From: an uncultured Roseicyclus sp.
GTDB taxonomy: Bacteria; Pseudomonadota; Alphaproteobacteria; Rhodobacterales; Rhodobacteraceae
DNA length: 64,000 nt
Direction of reading: 5' to 3'
NCBI GenBank assembly: GCA_947489665.1
Contig: CANLEH010000003.1
Coordinates: forward strand, 124,001-188,000
The notes beneath the pieces are model-generated. The model was not told the DNA's origin and ran no database searches. It worked only from the letters and a program-made list of their open reading frames with translations. Below, piece after piece: positions 38,587 to 48,835 of the stretch. Every line of letters starts with the position of its first letter. Positions within the stretch are counted from its first letter, which is position 1. Position numbers and translations under genes: made by a program.

Positions 38587-39488
38587 TGGCAAGAACTACA
38601 GACAAGCGGCGTTTGGGCCGCGGTCTTTCTGCGCTTATGGCCGATATAGAGCCTAACGCAACGCAGGAGGCCTCATCGCCTGAAGCGCCGGCAAATGAAA
38701 GGGCAGATCGCCGTATCCCAATTGAAGATGTGCGGCCGAACCCGGAACAGCCCAGGCGCGCCTTTGACGACCAGCAATTGCAGGAATTGGCGGCTTCGAT
38801 TCGGGAACATGGAATCATTCAGCCGCTGATCGTACGGCCCGATACGGCGGATTCGGGAAAGTATCAGATTGTTGCTGGTGAACGTCGCTGGCGCGCTGCA
38901 CAAATGGCGCAACTGCACGACGTGCCCGCCCTCGTGCGTACGTTCGATGATAATGAGGTGCTGCAGGTTGCGATCATCGAGAACGTGCAACGCGCGGACC
39001 TGAACCCGATTGAAGAGGCTTTGGGATACAAGCAGCTGATCGAGAAGTTCGGCCACACTCAGTTGGCTCTGTCCACGGCCATGGGCAAAAGCCGGAGCCA
39101 TTTGGCGAATATGATGCGGTTGCTGCAATTGCCGGATGAAATCCAGGCGATGGTCCGGGATGGTGAGTTGAGTTCGGGTCATGCGCGGGCGTTGGTGACA
39201 GCGGAGAACCCGATTGCGCTGGCGCAACGGGCTGTGCGCGAAGGGATGTCCGTGCGGGACATCGAGAAAGCCGCGAAATCTGGCGGTAGCGCGACGCCTG
39301 GTGACAGCGCAGCAGGGAAACCGGAGAAAGACGCCGACACGCGGGCGTTGGAGGCGGACCTGAAGGCGGCGCTGTCGATGAAAGTGTCTATCGATCATAA
39401 CGCGCAGTCGGGCGCTGGAAAAATGACTATTAATTACAAAGACTTAGAGCAACTCGACGACCTGATGCGCAAGCTGAACGCTGGTTAG
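38586..39488 (+). CDS. parB: Chromosome-partitioning protein ParB
   Basis: This 300-aa CTPase/DNA clamp loads at parS. Visible parts are the N-terminal ParA-contact segment (RRLGRGLSALMAD), the GERRWRAAQMAQ CTP-binding box, ENVQRADLNPIEEA, the HTH region (TQLALSTAMGKSRSHLANMM) and the C-terminal dimer domain (MTINYKDLEQLDDLMRKL). The two parS sites upstream complete the parABS system. The end converges with hemW. Confidence 0.97.
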   Translation: MARTTDKRRLGRGLSALMADIEPNATQEASSPEAPANERADRRIPIEDVRPNPEQPRRAFDDQQLQELAASIREHGIIQPLIVRPDTADSGKYQIVAGERRWRAAQMAQLHDVPALVRTFDDNEVLQVAIIENVQRADLNPIEEALGYKQLIEKFGHTQLALSTAMGKSRSHLANMMRLLQLPDEIQAMVRDGELSSGHARALVTAENPIALAQRAVREGMSVRDIEKAAKSGGSATPGDSAAGKPEKDADTRALEADLKAALSMKVSIDHNAQSGAGKMTINYKDLEQLDDLMRKLNAG

Positions 39489-39492
39489 GCTG

Positions 39493-40647
39493 CTATGTCA
39501 GAAGCTCTCGCAGCAAGCCGTTCAAGACGGGGCGACCGGCCCGCGTTGCCTTGATGTGGGTCCCGTTTTGCTCGATCAGGCCGAGGTCGATCAAAGCCTC
39601 GATCTTCGTTTGCGGCACGGGGTGGCTCATGAGGCGCTCAAACCGCGCCAGGTCAGATCCTTCAGACAGGCGCAAGGACATCATGAGGTATTCCTCGGCC
39701 TGCTCCTCCTCCGTGATGGGTGCGCGTGACGTTTCCCCGGTTCCTGCATCGGCCACTGCTTCGAGCCACTTTTGTGGAGCAAGCAGGGTTTCGGTGGCAA
39801 AGCGCTGGCCGTTCAGAGTGAGACGACCATGGGCGCCAGGGCCGATACCGACGTAATCGCCGCCGCGCCAGTAGATCAGGTTATGGCGCGATTGCGCGAG
39901 ATCAGCGGAATGGTTCGAGATCTCGTAGGCGGGAAGGCCTGCTTTATCGGTCAGCTCTTGCGTAAGTACGTAGAGATCGGCGGAGAGATCCTCGGTCGGC
40001 AAGCCTTTCAGGCCGCCTGCCTTGTGGCGCGCGCCGAAGGCTGTGCCCGGCTCGATTGTGAGTTGATAGAGAGAGAGGTGATCGCCGCCCCAGGTGAGGG
40101 CCTCGGTCAATTCAGCGCGCCAATCCTCCAAGGTTTGATCTTGCCGGGCGTAGATCAGATCAAAGCTGGTACGATCAAAGCAGGTGCGCGCGATGTCGTA
40201 GGCCTTTCGGGCCTCTTCGACAGTGTGTAGGCGACCGAGACGCCGCAAATCATCGTTGTTTAGAGCCTGAATCCCCATGGAGATGCGGGTAACGCCAGCG
40301 TCCCGAAATGCCCGGAAGCGACCTGCCTCGACGGAAGAGGGGTTGGCCTCCAACGTGATCTCGCAGTCGTTTGCGGTCGGCCAAAGGGTGCGGACCGCTT
40401 CAAGAATGCTGGCGGTCGTCTCAGGTGCCATGAGGGACGGGGTGCCACCGCCGAAGAAGATGGATTGTAGGGTGCGACCCTTGGTTTCCTCAGCCGCGCG
40501 GGTGAGTTCGCTGAGATACGCCTTCCGCCAGGCGGCGTGATCGATTTTTGCGGCGACATGGCTGTTGAAGTCGCAATAGGGGCATTTGGCCTCGCAAAAC
40601 GGCCAGTGGATGTAGAGGCCGAAGCCCCCTTCCTGCCAATCAGCCAT
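39493..40647 (-). CDS. hemW: Radical SAM heme chaperone HemW
   Basis: This 384-aa radical SAM protein, once annotated as an oxygen-independent coproporphyrinogen oxidase, carries the HemW-type cluster motif FCEAKCPYCDFNSH (CxxxCxxCxF) near the N-terminus. GGGTPSLM and ITLEANPSS follow. Family knowledge: true HemW binds heme and lacks the second cysteine pattern of HemN. The ATG at 40647 (MADWQEGGF) is used because the upstream extension overlaps rdgB. It forms a pair with rdgB (8-bp overlap). Confidence 0.93.
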   Translation of the reverse strand: MADWQEGGFGLYIHWPFCEAKCPYCDFNSHVAAKIDHAAWRKAYLSELTRAAEETKGRTLQSIFFGGGTPSLMAPETTASILEAVRTLWPTANDCEITLEANPSSVEAGRFRAFRDAGVTRISMGIQALNNDDLRRLGRLHTVEEARKAYDIARTCFDRTSFDLIYARQDQTLEDWRAELTEALTWGGDHLSLYQLTIEPGTAFGARHKAGGLKGLPTEDLSADLYVLTQELTDKAGLPAYEISNHSADLAQSRHNLIYWRGGDYVGIGPGAHGRLTLNGQRFATETLLAPQKWLEAVADAGTGETSRAPITEEEQAEEYLMMSLRLSEGSDLARFERLMSHPVPQTKIEALIDLGLIEQNGTHIKATRAGRPVLNGLLRELLT

Positions 40648-41251
40648 CGCCGAAGATTTTGACAAGTTTTTCGACAGCCTTCGCGCGGTGGCTGATCTCG
40701 TTCTTCTCCCACCGGTCCATTTCACCGAATGTGATGCTGTAGCCATCGGGCTGGAAGATTGGATCGTAGCCGTGGCCTTGATCGCCACGCATCGGCCAAA
40801 CGACCTGCCCGGGCATCACCCCGGGGAACACCTCATCATGGCCATCGGGCCAGGCGAGGACGAGGGTGCAGCAGAACCGCGCGGTTCGCGGAGCGGGGGC
40901 GTTGATGGCTTCGAGTTTGTCGTGGGTGACACGCATCGCCATCTCAAAATCGCGGCCATTGGGCGTTTCGGCCCAATCGGCGGTGTAGACGCCGGGTGCG
41001 CCATCGAGGGCGTCAATTTCAATGCCACTGTCATCGGACAAAGCGGGAAGGCCGGTGGCTTGGGCCGCGGCATGGGCCTTGGTGCGGGCGTTTTCGACGA
41101 AGGTGGTGCCGTCTTCGGGGGGTTCCGGCAGGTTGTGATCCTTGGCGCCGGTCACCGTGATGCCGAACGGCTCCAAAAGGTGCTTCATCTCATCGAGTTT
41201 GCCCTGATTGTGGGTCGCGACGAGCAGTTCGGTTCCGGTGAAGCGGCGCAT
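40640..41251 (-). CDS. rdgB: Non-canonical purine NTP pyrophosphatase (RdgB/HAM1)
   Basis: This 203-aa enzyme hydrolyses dITP/XTP to keep damaged purines out of DNA. Family motifs are LLVATHNQGKLDEM, the SDDSGIEIDALDGAPG substrate loop and GYDPIFQPDGY. The ATG at 41251 gives MRRFTGTELL. It lies 1 bp downstream of rph, a pairing common in bacteria. Confidence 0.95.
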   Translation of the reverse strand: MRRFTGTELLVATHNQGKLDEMKHLLEPFGITVTGAKDHNLPEPPEDGTTFVENARTKAHAAAQATGLPALSDDSGIEIDALDGAPGVYTADWAETPNGRDFEMAMRVTHDKLEAINAPAPRTARFCCTLVLAWPDGHDEVFPGVMPGQVVWPMRGDQGHGYDPIFQPDGYSITFGEMDRWEKNEISHRAKAVEKLVKIFGDG

Positions 41252-41252
41252 C

Positions 41253-41966
41253 TCAGGCAGTGGCTGCGTTTTGGGCTGTAACCAGCTCGGCCACGCCCTT
41301 TTCGGCGAGCGTGTAGAGTTGATTGAATTCGTCGCGGGAGAAGGTCGCGCCCTCAGCGCTCGCTTGCAGTTCAACGACCTGACCCGAGCCAGTCATGATA
41401 AAGTTGCCATCTGTTCCGGCCTCCGAATCTTCGGGGTAGTCCAGGTCGAGCACGGGCTGGCCCGCGTAGATGCCGCAGGACACGGCGGCGATGTTGTCGG
41501 TGATGGGGTCGGTGATGATGTCACCGGCCTTCAGCAGCTTGTTCACAGCAAGACGCAAGGCAATCCAGCCGCCGGTGATGGAAGCGCAGCGGGTTCCGCC
41601 ATCGGCTTGGATCACGTCGCAGTCGATGGTGATCTGACGCTCGCCAAGGGCGTTGCGGTCTACGCAGGCGCGGAGGGATCGACCGATGAGACGCTGAATT
41701 TCCTGCGTCCGGCCCGATTGTTTGCCAGCCGCAGCTTCGCGGCGGCCTCGCGTATGGGTCGCGCGGGGCAGCATACCGTATTCCGCCGTCACCCAACCCT
41801 GGCCGGAATTGCGCAGAAAGGGCGGTACGCGTTCCTCAAGCGAGGCGGTGCACAGCACATGCGTATCGCCGCATTTGATCAGACAGGAGCCTTCGGCATG
41901 GCGCGTCACGCCCGTCTCGATGGAAATCGGGCGCATTTCGTCTAGGTTTCGGCCGGAAGGACGCAT
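41253..41966 (-). CDS. rph: Ribonuclease PH
   Basis: This 237-aa phosphorolytic 3' exoribonuclease trims tRNA ends. [19 protein letters not shown] is the usual start, with GGGAG 8 nt upstream. [19 protein letters not shown] and [18 protein letters not shown] are signature segments. It is divergent from hrcA with a 96-bp gap. Confidence 0.96.
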   Translation of the reverse strand: MRPSGRNLDEMRPISIETGVTRHAEGSCLIKCGDTHVLCTASLEERVPPFLRNSGQGWVTAEYGMLPRATHTRGRREAAAGKQSGRTQEIQRLIGRSLRACVDRNALGERQITIDCDVIQADGGTRCASITGGWIALRLAVNKLLKAGDIITDPITDNIAAVSCGIYAGQPVLDLDYPEDSEAGTDGNFIMTGSGQVVELQASAEGATFSRDEFNQLYTLAEKGVAELVTAQNAATA

Positions 41967-42062
41967 AAATATCTCCCTGATATTTTTGGCTGTGCTGCGC
42001 CGAGATAATCCGGCAGGCTTGGCGCTTACAACCCCGAATGGTTGCTTTGGGCAAACGACACG

Positions 42063-43127
42063 ATGACCGAGCAAGGTAAAATTTTGGAAGAGTTGAACGA
42101 CCGGTCCCGGGAGGTATTCCGCCGGATCGTGGAAGGCTATCTGGACAGTGGTGCGCCGGTCGGGTCCCGCACGCTGACGCGCACGATGTCCGAGAAGGTT
42201 TCCGCAGCGACAATCCGCAATGTGATGCAGGATCTGGAATATCTGGGCCTGCTGGACTCGCCCCACATTTCGGCCGGGCGGGTCCCAACGCAACAGGGCC
42301 TGCGGATGTTCGTGGACGGGTTCCTTGAGACAGGCGATTTGTCGAAGGACGACAAGCATGCGCTGCATGAGACACTGGGCGATAATGCGTCTGATGTACC
42401 GGCGCTGTTGGACCGTGTTGGGTCTGCTCTATCGGCAGCGACCCATGGAGCGAGCCTGGTTCTGACGCCAAAGCATGAGGCGCCGATCCAGCATATCGAG
42501 TTCGTGCCCCTGAATGCCGAGCAGGCGCTGGTCGTGTTAGTCTATTCGGATGGCCATGTGGAGAACCGCCTATTTACACCGCCGCCAGGCACAACGCCCA
42601 GTGCGATGCGGGAGGCGGCGAATTTCCTGAACGCGCGGATTGTCGGGCAGACAGTGACGTCGATCCGGGGTGAGTTGGAAGCCGATATGGAGACCCGGCG
42701 GCGCGAGATCGATGATCTCGCCTCCGGCTTGATCGATTCGGGGCTGGCGGTGTGGGATGACAATGATCAGCAATCGGCGCGCCTGATCGTGAGGGGGCGG
42801 TCGAATCTTCTGTCCGACACGCAGGAAGCCGAGGATCTGGAGCGCATCCGAACCCTCTTCGATGACCTCGAACGCAAACGTGACATCGCCGATTTCCTCG
42901 AATTGACGGAAGAGGGCGATGGTGTGCGCATTTTCATCGGCTCTGAGAACAAGTTGTTCTCACTTTCGGGTTCCTCTCTGGTGGTTTCCCCATATATGAA
43001 CGCTGATCGAAAGATCGTTGGTGCCGTGGGGGTGATCGGACCCACGCGCCTGAACTACGGACGCATTGTTCCGATCGTGGATTATACGGCGCAGCTGGTC
43101 GGGAAACTGATCTCGGACCGCGCGTAG
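42063..43127 (+). CDS. hrcA: Heat-inducible transcription repressor HrcA
   Basis: This 354-aa repressor of groESL binds the CIRCE element. The winged-helix N-terminus includes [20 protein letters not shown] and [16 protein letters not shown]; the C-terminal GAF-like core ends with [20 protein letters not shown]. No CIRCE element (TTAGCACTC-N9-GAGTGCTAA) was seen in this window, so its targets lie elsewhere. It is followed by grpE after 22 bp. Confidence 0.96.
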   Translation: MTEQGKILEELNDRSREVFRRIVEGYLDSGAPVGSRTLTRTMSEKVSAATIRNVMQDLEYLGLLDSPHISAGRVPTQQGLRMFVDGFLETGDLSKDDKHALHETLGDNASDVPALLDRVGSALSAATHGASLVLTPKHEAPIQHIEFVPLNAEQALVVLVYSDGHVENRLFTPPPGTTPSAMREAANFLNARIVGQTVTSIRGELEADMETRRREIDDLASGLIDSGLAVWDDNDQQSARLIVRGRSNLLSDTQEAEDLERIRTLFDDLERKRDIADFLELTEEGDGVRIFIGSENKLFSLSGSSLVVSPYMNADRKIVGAVGVIGPTRLNYGRIVPIVDYTAQLVGKLISDRA

Positions 43128-43149
43128 GAGGCCAAGGGGCGAAACGAGT

Positions 43150-43740
43150 ATGGGCGAACCGAAAGACGAGTTTTATGACGATGAAGCCGAGCCGAAGGTG
43201 AGTTTGGCAGAGGATGGTCTGGGTGATGCGCCCGAGATTGATCTGGGCGAGTCCGTCGATCTTGGGGCAGAGGCTGTGATTGCAGCGCTTGAGGCGGAGC
43301 GGGACGAGATCCGCGATCGCATGCTGCGTGCGCTGGCCGAGGCCGAAAATATGCGCAAGCGCGCGGATCGGGATCGGCGCGAGGCGGAGCAATACGGCGG
43401 GTCCAAGCTGTCACGCGATTTGCTGCCTGTGTTCGACAATCTGCATCGCGCGCTGGAGGCCTCGGACGAGGCGTCGAAGGAAACCGCGGGCGCACTGATC
43501 GAAGGCGTTGAGTTGACCCTGAAGGAGTTGCTGAGCGTCTTCGGCAAGCACGGCATCACGCCAATCCAGCCGGAAGTGGGCGACAAATTCGACCCGCAAC
43601 TGCATCAGGCCATGTTCGAAGCGCCGGTGCCGAACACCAAGGCAGGCGATATCATTCAAGTCGCTGCGACGGGTTTCATGTTGCACGACCGCCTGCTGCG
43701 ACCAGCGCAGGTGGGTGTGTCGTCTACCCCTGCGGGTTAA
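43150..43740 (+). CDS. grpE: Nucleotide exchange factor GrpE
   Basis: This 196-aa DnaK cochaperone has a long acidic N-terminus, a coiled-coil (AALEAERDEIRDRMLRALAE), and the beta-wing domain with GDKFDPQLHQAMFEAP. It forms an operon with hrcA, while dnaK-dnaJ lie 8 kb away on the other strand. Its end overlaps the convergent mutS end by 17 bp. Confidence 0.95.
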   Translation: MGEPKDEFYDDEAEPKVSLAEDGLGDAPEIDLGESVDLGAEAVIAALEAERDEIRDRMLRALAEAENMRKRADRDRREAEQYGGSKLSRDLLPVFDNLHRALEASDEASKETAGALIEGVELTLKELLSVFGKHGITPIQPEVGDKFDPQLHQAMFEAPVPNTKAGDIIQVAATGFMLHDRLLRPAQVGVSSTPAG

Positions 43741-46363
43741 GCTGCGCCTTTAGTTCATAGAGCAGATTTAAAGCCTCACGCGCCGTCATCTCGTCTGGAT
43801 GCACGGCGCGTAGTTTTTCTTCGATCTCGGATGGCTTGCTTGGGCGCGGCGCCGGGGCTGGTGTGGCGCTGAACAATGGCAGGTCGTCAATGACGGCCTT
43901 GCGTTCGCCGCCTTCGCGTTCGCCCTTTTCAAGCGCGTCCAGCACAGTTTGCGCGCGTTGGATCACCGCGTCCGGTAGACCGGCGAGTTTTGCGACCTGC
44001 ACGCCGTAGGATCGATCCGCCGCACCTTCGCGGACTTCATGCAGGAAGATCACCTCACCCTCCCACTCTTTCACGGCCATGGTGGCGTTGGTCAGGCCAT
44101 CGAGTTTGGCGGCAAGCGACGTCATCTCATGATAATGTGTGGCGAAGAGGGCCCTGCATCGGTTGGTTTCGTGCAAGTGTTCGAGGGTGGCCCAAGCAAT
44201 GGAAAGACCATCGTAAGTCGCCGTGCCGCGCCCGATCTCATCAAGGATCACGAGCGCGCGGTCATCGGCCTGGTTCAGGATCGTGGCGGTTTCGACCATT
44301 TCGACCATGAAGGTGGAGCGACCCCGGGCGAGATCATCAGACGCGCCGACACGGCTGAATACCTGGCTGACAAGGCCGATTTTTGCAGTCCTAGCAGGCA
44401 CAAAACTGCCAATTTGGGCCAGAATAGCGATAAGGGCGTTTTGGCGGAGGTAGGTGGATTTACCGGCCATGTTGGGGCCAGTAAGAAGGCTGATCGCGGC
44501 ACCGTCTTCGGCGTTCAGGGTGCAGTCGTTGGCGATGAACGGCTCGCCAGTTTTGGCCAGGGCGGCTTCGACAACAGGGTGGCGGCCGCCTTCGATCTCG
44601 AAGCTGCGATCCTCGGTCATTTCTGGTTGAACCCAATCGCCTTCGCGGGCGCGGCGAGCGAGGGCGCTGGCGAGGTCGAGCTCGGCCAGGCCGCGGGCAG
44701 CGTCGCCGATCTTGTCCTGTTGGTCGAGAATCGCATCGCGGAGGGAAGCAAAGAGGGCACGCTCAATCTCAAGCGCGCGGTTGCCGGCGTTGAGGATCTT
44801 GGTCTCGAGTTCCGAGAGCTCAACGGTTGTGAAGCGGACGGCGTTTGCGGTGGTCTGGCGGTGGATGAACCGTTCGCTGAGCGGCGGGTTCAGCATTTTT
44901 TCAGCGTGAGTGGCCGTAGTTTCGATGAAATAGCCCAGAACGTTGTTGTGCTTGATCTTGAGGCTCTGGACGCCGGTTGCCTCGGCATATTCGGTCTGCA
45001 TGCCCGCGATCACGCCGCGGCCTTCATCACGGAGGGTGCGGGCTTCGTCGAGTTCCTCGTGGTAGCCTGGCGCAATCAGCCCGCCATCGCGCAGTTGAAC
45101 GGGCGGTTCGGCGACGAGCGCGTCGTCCAACAGACGGATGAGTTGGTCGTGACCAGTGAGGGTATCGGCTGCGTCGGCGAGCAGTGTTGGCAGGTCGATG
45201 GGCTCAAGACGTTTCTGCAAGCAGTCCGCGCCGGTCAGGCCGTCGCGGATGGCAGCCAAATCGCGCGGTCCGCCGCGGTCGAGCGCAAGGCGCGACAGCG
45301 CGCGGTCGAGGTCTGGGATACGGCGGAGTTCAGCCTCTAATTCGTCCCTAACAAGCGTATCCGAGACACAGAACGCAACGGCACTGTGCCGCGCGCGGAT
45401 TGTATCGAGGTCGGTGGAAGGGCCGGTTAGCCGACGTTCAAGCAGGCGAGCACCACCGGCGGTCAAGGTGCGGTCGAGCACCGAGAGGAGCGAATTCGCG
45501 CGGCCGCCAGAGAGAGCATGGGTGAGTTCGAGATTGCGCCGCGTGGCGGTGTCGAGTTGCAGGAGGCGGTCGGCTTTTTGCTGACGCGGGGCGCGAAGGA
45601 GGGGAAGCGCGCCTTTTTGGGTCAGGTCGAGATAGTCGATGAGCGCGCCCATCGCGCTGAGTTCCGGGCGGGCGAATGTGCCGAATCCTTCGAGGGTGGA
45701 GACGTTGAACAGCGCGGTCAGACGCTTTTCGGCGGACGCGCTGTCGAAGGAGCCGGGCGAAAGCGGCGTAACGGCGGCGCCCAGTTCGATCATCGCGTCC
45801 TGGCGGGCGACCTCCAATCCATCGGAAACCAGCACTTCCTTCGGAGAAAGCCGTGCGATTTCGGGGCCAAGACGCACCGGCGGGCAGGGCATCACGCGGA
45901 AATCGCCAGTGGAGATGTCGCACCATGCCAACGCACCGTCGCCGCGCACTTCGGCATAAGCGGCAAGGTAGTTATGACGCCGGGCTTCGAGCAGCGTGTC
46001 TTCGGTCAACGTGCCTGGGGTGACGACACGAACCACATCGCGCTTCACGACGGACTTGGAGCCGCGCTTTTTCGCCTCTTCCGGGCTTTCCATCTGTTCG
46101 CCGATCGCGACGCGGAAGCCCTTGCGGATCAGGGTCAAAAGGTAGGATTCGGCACTATGCGCGGGCACACCGCACATGGGGATATCATCGCCGTCATGCT
46201 TGCCGCGTTTGGTCAGGGCAATGTCCAACGCCTCGGCCGCAGCGACGGCGTCGTCAAAGAACATCTCGTAGAAATCGCCCATGCGATAGAACAGGATCGC
46301 ATCCGGGTGCTGCGCCTTGATCTCAAGATATTGCGCCATCATCGGCGTGACTTGCGCGTTCAT
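43724..46363 (-). CDS. mutS: DNA mismatch repair protein MutS
   Basis: This 879-aa mismatch-recognition ATPase starts at MNAQVTPMMAQYLEIKA. The Phe-X-Glu mismatch-contact motif is in GDFYEMFFDDA, and Walker A is LTGPNMAGKSTYLRQNA. ALVILDEIGRGTATYDGLS and FATHYHEM follow. An upstream ATG at 46528 would add 55 residues without family support. The 3' end overlaps grpE. The gene is divergent from maeB. Confidence 0.97.
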   Translation of the reverse strand: MNAQVTPMMAQYLEIKAQHPDAILFYRMGDFYEMFFDDAVAAAEALDIALTKRGKHDGDDIPMCGVPAHSAESYLLTLIRKGFRVAIGEQMESPEEAKKRGSKSVVKRDVVRVVTPGTLTEDTLLEARRHNYLAAYAEVRGDGALAWCDISTGDFRVMPCPPVRLGPEIARLSPKEVLVSDGLEVARQDAMIELGAAVTPLSPGSFDSASAEKRLTALFNVSTLEGFGTFARPELSAMGALIDYLDLTQKGALPLLRAPRQQKADRLLQLDTATRRNLELTHALSGGRANSLLSVLDRTLTAGGARLLERRLTGPSTDLDTIRARHSAVAFCVSDTLVRDELEAELRRIPDLDRALSRLALDRGGPRDLAAIRDGLTGADCLQKRLEPIDLPTLLADAADTLTGHDQLIRLLDDALVAEPPVQLRDGGLIAPGYHEELDEARTLRDEGRGVIAGMQTEYAEATGVQSLKIKHNNVLGYFIETTATHAEKMLNPPLSERFIHRQTTANAVRFTTVELSELETKILNAGNRALEIERALFASLRDAILDQQDKIGDAARGLAELDLASALARRAREGDWVQPEMTEDRSFEIEGGRHPVVEAALAKTGEPFIANDCTLNAEDGAAISLLTGPNMAGKSTYLRQNALIAILAQIGSFVPARTAKIGLVSQVFSRVGASDDLARGRSTFMVEMVETATILNQADDRALVILDEIGRGTATYDGLSIAWATLEHLHETNRCRALFATHYHEMTSLAAKLDGLTNATMAVKEWEGEVIFLHEVREGAADRSYGVQVAKLAGLPDAVIQRAQTVLDALEKGEREGGERKAVIDDLPLFSATPAPAPRPSKPSEIEEKLRAVHPDEMTAREALNLLYELKAQLNPQG

Positions 46364-46480
46364 ATCCGCACCCCCTGGACGCGAATCTACGCAAGGAAAC
46401 AGCGGGTTTGAAGCGCAATCGGTTGCGAAATCGCGCAAGGGCGCGCTATGCCGGTTGAGCACCGTCAGGAGAGGGCGAAC

Positions 46481-48745
46481 ATGGCCGACAAGCAAAAGAT
46501 CACCCGCGAAGAGGCACTGGCCTATCACTTGGAGCCGAGCCCAGGGAAGATCGACATCAACGCGTCCACGCCGATGGCGACACAGCGCGATCTGTCGCTC
46601 GCTTATTCGCCCGGAGTGGCGGTGCCGTGTGAGGTGATCGCCGAAAAACCCGAGACAGCGTACGACTACACGACCAAAGGCAACATGGTTGCCGTGATTT
46701 CCAACGGGACGGCCGTTTTGGGCCTTGGGAATTTGGGGGCGCTGGCATCGAAGCCGGTGATGGAGGGGAAGTCGGTTCTGTTCAAACGGTTTGCCGACGT
46801 GAACTCGATTGATATCGAGCTAGACACCGAGGATGTGGACGAATTCGTCAACGCCGTGAAGCTGATGGGGCCGACCTTTGGCGGCATCAACCTTGAGGAT
46901 ATCAAGGCACCCGAATGCTTCATGATCGAACAGCAGCTGAAGGAGATCATGGACATTCCGGTGTTCCATGATGACCAGCACGGAACAGCGGTGATCTGTG
47001 CGGCGGGGCTGATTAATGCGCTGCACTTGAGCGGTAAGAAGATCGAGGATTGCAAAATCGTCCTGAATGGCGCCGGGGCCGCCGGGATCGCGTGTATCGA
47101 GCTGCTGAAGGCGATGGGCGCGCGGCACGAGAATTGCATCGTTTGTGACACAAAAGGCGTGATTTATCAGGGACGTACCGAGGGCATGAACCAGTGGAAA
47201 TCTGGTCACGCCATCGCCACGAAGCTCCGCACGTTGGAAGAGGCGATGGACGGGGCGGACGTGTTCCTGGGCGTGTCGGTCAAAGGCGCTGTCACGCCTG
47301 CGATGGTGCAGAGTATGGCGGATAATCCGGTGATTTTCGCCATGGCGAACCCGGATCCGGAGATCACACCGGAAGAGGCGCAGGCGGTGCGCGCGGATGC
47401 GATCGTGGCCACGGGGCGGTCGGATTATCCGAACCAGGTGAACAACGTGCTGGGCTTTCCGTACCTGTTCCGCGGCGCGTTGGATGTGCATGCCCGGGCG
47501 ATCAATGACGAGATGAAGATTGCTTGTGCCCGTGCGCTGGCCGAACTGGCGCGAGAGGACGTGCCAGATGAAGTGGCGATGGCCTATGGGCGGAAACTAA
47601 GCTTCGGGCGGGATTACATTATTCCGACGCCGTTTGATCCGCGCCTGATCTATACGATCCCGCCAGCGGTGGCGCAGGCGGGGATGGATACGGGGGCTGC
47701 GCGGCGGCCGATTATCGATCTCGATGGCTACGCCAAAGATTTGCAGGCGCGGATGGATCCGACGTCTTCGATCCTGCAAGGGGTCTATGCACGGGCGAAG
47801 AATGCTCAAGCGCGGATGATCTTTGCGGAAGGTGATGACGTGCGCGTGTTGCGCGCGGCGGTGGCTTATCAACGGCAGGGGCTTGGGAAAGCGTTGGTCG
47901 TGGGGCGCGATGCGGATGTGAAGGAGAAGCTGGAAGGAGCTGGCCTTGGCGATGCCGTGCGCGAATTGGAAATCGTCAATGCGGCCAATACTCGGCACCT
48001 CGATACCTACAAGGATTTCCTTTACGAGCGGCTACAACGGAAGGGGCACGATTCAAGCGACATTCACCGGCTTGCGGCGCGGGATCGGCATGTGTTCTCA
48101 AGCCTTATGCTGGCCCATGGACACGGCGATGGGCTGGTGACGGGTGCCACTCGAAAAAGCGCGCAGGCGCTTGAGATGATTGGCAAAGTCTTTGATGTGA
48201 AAGCCGAAGACGGCGCTGTGGGTGTCACCGCCTTGCTGCACAAAGGGCGCATCGTTTTGATTGGCGATACGCTGGTTCATGAATGGCCGAGCGATGAGGA
48301 TTTGGCGTTGATTGCCGAACGTGGGGCCGCTGTCGCGCGGGGCTTGGGGCTGGAACCTCGGGTCGCGTTCGTGAGCTTTTCGACCTTTGGATATCCGGTG
48401 TCGGAACGGGCGGAGAAGATGCATCACGCGCCGAAAGTGCTGGACGCGAAAGGCGTGGATTTCGAGTATGAAGGTGAGATGACGGTGGACGTGGCGCTGA
48501 ACCCGGCGACGCGGGAGCAGTATCCGTTCAACCGCCTTTCTGGCCCTGCAAATATCCTTGTTGTGCCTGCGCGGCACTCGGCCTCCATCAGCGTGAAACT
48601 GATGCAGGAGATGGCGGGGGCGACGGTGATTGGGCCGATTTTGACAGGTCTGGATCGGCCGGTTCAGATCGCGTCGACGGTGAGCACGGCGAACGATATT
48701 CTGAATATGGCGGTCATGGCGGCGTGTGAGATTGGGCGGGTCTGA
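46481..48745 (+). CDS. maeB: NADP-dependent malic enzyme with phosphotransacetylase-like domain
   Basis: This 754-aa protein decarboxylates malate to pyruvate with NADP. The N-terminal malic domain (SLAYSPGVAVPCE) and the NAD(P)-binding domain (IVLNGAGAAGIACIELL) are followed from about residue 430 by a phosphotransacetylase-like domain (ARMIFAEGDDVRVLRAA) that in rhizobial and E. coli MaeB is regulatory, not catalytic. The ATG at 46481 has AGGAGAGGG upstream. No hairpin terminator follows directly; the 11-bp repeats at 48760-48803 lie after it. Confidence 0.95.
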   Translation: MADKQKITREEALAYHLEPSPGKIDINASTPMATQRDLSLAYSPGVAVPCEVIAEKPETAYDYTTKGNMVAVISNGTAVLGLGNLGALASKPVMEGKSVLFKRFADVNSIDIELDTEDVDEFVNAVKLMGPTFGGINLEDIKAPECFMIEQQLKEIMDIPVFHDDQHGTAVICAAGLINALHLSGKKIEDCKIVLNGAGAAGIACIELLKAMGARHENCIVCDTKGVIYQGRTEGMNQWKSGHAIATKLRTLEEAMDGADVFLGVSVKGAVTPAMVQSMADNPVIFAMANPDPEITPEEAQAVRADAIVATGRSDYPNQVNNVLGFPYLFRGALDVHARAINDEMKIACARALAELAREDVPDEVAMAYGRKLSFGRDYIIPTPFDPRLIYTIPPAVAQAGMDTGAARRPIIDLDGYAKDLQARMDPTSSILQGVYARAKNAQARMIFAEGDDVRVLRAAVAYQRQGLGKALVVGRDADVKEKLEGAGLGDAVRELEIVNAANTRHLDTYKDFLYERLQRKGHDSSDIHRLAARDRHVFSSLMLAHGHGDGLVTGATRKSAQALEMIGKVFDVKAEDGAVGVTALLHKGRIVLIGDTLVHEWPSDEDLALIAERGAAVARGLGLEPRVAFVSFSTFGYPVSERAEKMHHAPKVLDAKGVDFEYEGEMTVDVALNPATREQYPFNRLSGPANILVVPARHSASISVKLMQEMAGATVIGPILTGLDRPVQIASTVSTANDILNMAVMAACEIGRV

Positions 48746-48759
48746 AAGACCGATATCGC

Positions 48760-48803
48760 TGTAATGAACCTGTAGTGAATCTGTAGTTTTTTTGTAGTTA
48801 CCA
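48760..48803 (+). repeat. Four-unit 11-bp direct repeat, Pho-box-like
   Basis: TGTAAT at 48760 and TGTAGT at 48771, 48782 and 48793 recur at exactly 11-bp steps (TGTAATGAACC, TGTAGTGAATC, TGTAGTTTTTT, TGTAGTTACCA). This period and the TGTNNT core match the PhoB binding unit. Downstream on the plus strand there is no annotated gene before 52252, so the target is unclear. Confidence 0.5.
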
Positions 48804-48835
48804 AGATGTGGTGGGGTGTGAAGCGATTGGCACAA

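Noticed and set aside
42000-42062. Possible RpoH promoter before hrcA (CTTGGCG ... CCCGAAT)
   Set aside because: The -10 part does not match the alphaproteobacterial RpoH pattern and spacing is poor.
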